The translations under genes and the position numbers were made by a program. Shown here one piece after another: positions 7,436 through 8,288 of a stretch of 8,288 bases of DNA; the stretch's first letter is position 1; each line of letters starts with the position of its first letter. Source of the DNA: Phycisphaeraceae bacterium (lineage in GTDB: Bacteria > Planctomycetota > Phycisphaerae > Phycisphaerales > UBA1924); the NCBI GenBank assembly GCA_009827215.1, contig WUAJ01000100.1, forward strand, positions 1 through 8,288. The letters are read 5' to 3'. Under the pieces are notes generated by a model. It worked only from the letters and a program-made list of their open reading frames with translations. It was not told the origin of the DNA and did not search any database.

Positions 7436-7969
7436 CTAGAACGACGATTCGATGCCGCTGGTTCGCAAGAGCGTGCGGAATGAATCGCTGAACACAAAGT
7501 TCTCTTCAGGGTACTGCGTCCCGGCTGCGTTGCGATCAAGATGGGAGAAAATCAGGTTGATTTCCCCGATCCGTTCTGGTTGTGCGGGCGTTTGGTCCTG
7601 ATAACTGGTGGTGGGGTCGTAGAGATCGACGACGCCGTTGGTTGAGGCGCCGGAGTCTGTGAATCGATCGATGGTCGCGGTGTAGCGGAGCGTGCAACCT
7701 GGGGTGGGGTCTTTGGAGAGCGTTGCTTTGGCGACCTTTGCGAGGACGACCTTTTCTTTGAAGTCCGATGCGTGTCCGACGAGGATCCCAGCGGTTTGGG
7801 CCATGCCTTCGACGATGAGGGACATGGGCATCACTGGGAGCGGGGGTCGTTTGTCGGTCGCGGCGAAGTGGTCGTGGAGATGATCCTCGGCCATCGAGAT
7901 GTGCTTGATGGCGACGAGTCTCTGTTTGGGTTCAAGTTCAATAACCCGATCGATCCACATCCATCGCAT
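7436..7969 (-). CDS. FabZ-like 3-hydroxyacyl-ACP dehydratase (hotdog fold)
   Basis: This 177-residue cytosolic protein is related to FabA/FabZ dehydratases, which remove water from 3-hydroxyacyl-ACP to give trans-2-enoyl-ACP in fatty acid synthesis. The start ATG (7969) has GAGG 6 bases upstream and gives MRWMWIDRVIELEPKQRLVA. The active-site region is seen as DHF (candidate catalytic His34), PVMPMSLIVEGMAQTAG (45-61, candidate Glu54), then VVLAKVAKATLSKDPTPG. Two differences from ordinary FabZ are visible. His and Glu are 20 residues apart instead of 14, because AATDKRPP extends the loop, and the Gly of the usual PVMPG is Met49. The C-terminus is longer than in FabZ (about 150 residues). It lies 33 bases downstream of an acyl carrier protein gene on the same strand, which supports a role in acyl-ACP chemistry. 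Confidence 0.85.
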   Translation of the reverse strand: MRWMWIDRVIELEPKQRLVAIKHISMAEDHLHDHFAATDKRPPLPVMPMSLIVEGMAQTAGILVGHASDFKEKVVLAKVAKATLSKDPTPGCTLRYTATIDRFTDSGASTNGVVDLYDPTTSYQDQTPAQPERIGEINLIFSHLDRNAAGTQYPEENFVFSDSFRTLLRTSGIESSF

Positions 7970-8002
7970 GACTGGTCCTCAAGGTATGGGCGATGGTCGT
8001 GA

Positions 8003-8288
8003 TCAGGCGGCTTGGAGCTTCTGATCACAGAAGTTGATCAGTGCATCGACGGTGAAGATCTTGCGGACATTCTCAACGGATGGGTCGGCTTCGAGTGACG
8101 CCATGTCGAAGTGTGGGCCGCGTTCTTTGAGCATCTCGAGCCCCTTCGCGGTGACTTTGCCGTCTTGGACATACTCGGGATCTTGGGTGATGCCTTCTGG
8201 GAAGAGTTCGCCTTGAGCGATTTTGAAACCGAACTCTTGTTCGAGCTTGAAGGTAATATCAAGTATATCGATGGACTCGGCGCCGAGG
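8003..8288 (-). CDS. Acyl carrier protein, enlarged, 5' partial
   Basis: Reading from 8287 down to TGA (8005-8003) gives 94 residues beginning LGAESIDILDITFKLEQEFG. This is the phosphopantetheine attachment region of acyl carrier proteins: Ser at visible residue 5 (bases 8275-8273) in an ESID context instead of the usual DSLD. The N-terminal 30 or so residues lie beyond the window. ACPs carry growing acyl chains as thioesters for the fatty-acid enzymes. After the Ser there are about 90 residues, compared with about 42 in E. coli AcpP. The extra part (roughly FKIAQGELFPEG, then DPEYVQDGKVTAKGLEMLKE) comes before the final helix, which is recognisable as VRKIFTVDALINFCDQKLQ. The FabZ-like gene follows after 33 bases, so both are probably in one operon that starts outside the window. 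Confidence 0.88.
   Translation of the reverse strand, partial: LGAESIDILDITFKLEQEFGFKIAQGELFPEGITQDPEYVQDGKVTAKGLEMLKERGPHFDMASLEADPSVENVRKIFTVDALINFCDQKLQAA

Noticed and set aside
7692..8216. + strand frames at 7692-7883, 7772-8002 and 8034-8216, and the - strand frame at 8038-8262
   Set aside because: They overlap the dehydratase and ACP genes in other frames; the ACP frame (no start codon in the window) has the clear phosphopantetheine motif.

Overview
The window looks like a chromosomal segment of a planctomycete-like bacterium, possibly of the Phycisphaerae type. This rests on three things: a prepilin-like protein with a long C-terminal domain, a FabZ-like dehydratase beginning MRWMWIDR beside an enlarged acyl carrier protein, and the overall gene style. 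It is inference, because no phylogenetic marker protein is present; the one universal marker is an RNase P RNA. GC is about 55% by sampled hand counts. The + strand is G-rich over C throughout, even where genes run on the - strand.

Left part (1-3978, + strand): an ABC peptide/solute importer operon. It holds the 3' part of a family 5 substrate-binding protein, a DppB-like permease, and a DppC-like permease that overlaps the DppB-like gene by ATGA. The DppC-like protein is nearly twice the usual length because about 220-250 extra-membranous, helical, acidic residues lie between its first membrane helix and the conserved LGTDQQGRS region. The ATPase genes are not in the window. A strong 13-bp hairpin follows.

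Middle (about 4004-4507, - strand): a complete bacterial type A RNase P RNA gene (rnpB), recognised from its universally conserved segments, with a -10-like element and a terminator. It is transcribed divergently from a diverged Gfo/Idh/MocA-type oxidoreductase (4568-5602, +) that lacks the glycine-rich NAD(P) motif and the EKP lysine, so it may not be an active dehydrogenase.

Right-middle (5707-6769, +): a type IV pilin-like/type II secretion pseudopilin-like gene broken twice, by one extra T in a T6 run (5919-5924) and by an in-frame TAG (6290-6292). Reading continues sensibly through both lesions. Its first half is clearly AT-richer than its second half and the surroundings. A hairpin terminator (6787-6814) separates it from the convergent genes.

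Right end (6839-8288, - strand): read in transcription order, an enlarged acyl carrier protein (5' end off the window), a FabZ-like 3-hydroxyacyl-ACP dehydratase, and then a small predicted lipoprotein of unknown function with its own TATAAT element. The ACP and dehydratase probably belong to a fatty-acid or lipid biosynthesis operon continuing beyond position 8288.

I found no CRISPR array, transposase, tRNA or phage gene. The best candidates for something unusual are the inserted domain of the DppC-like permease, the degenerate oxidoreductase, the doubly broken mosaic prepilin gene, and the enlarged ACP paired with an atypical dehydratase. I see no convincing evidence of a wholly new system.
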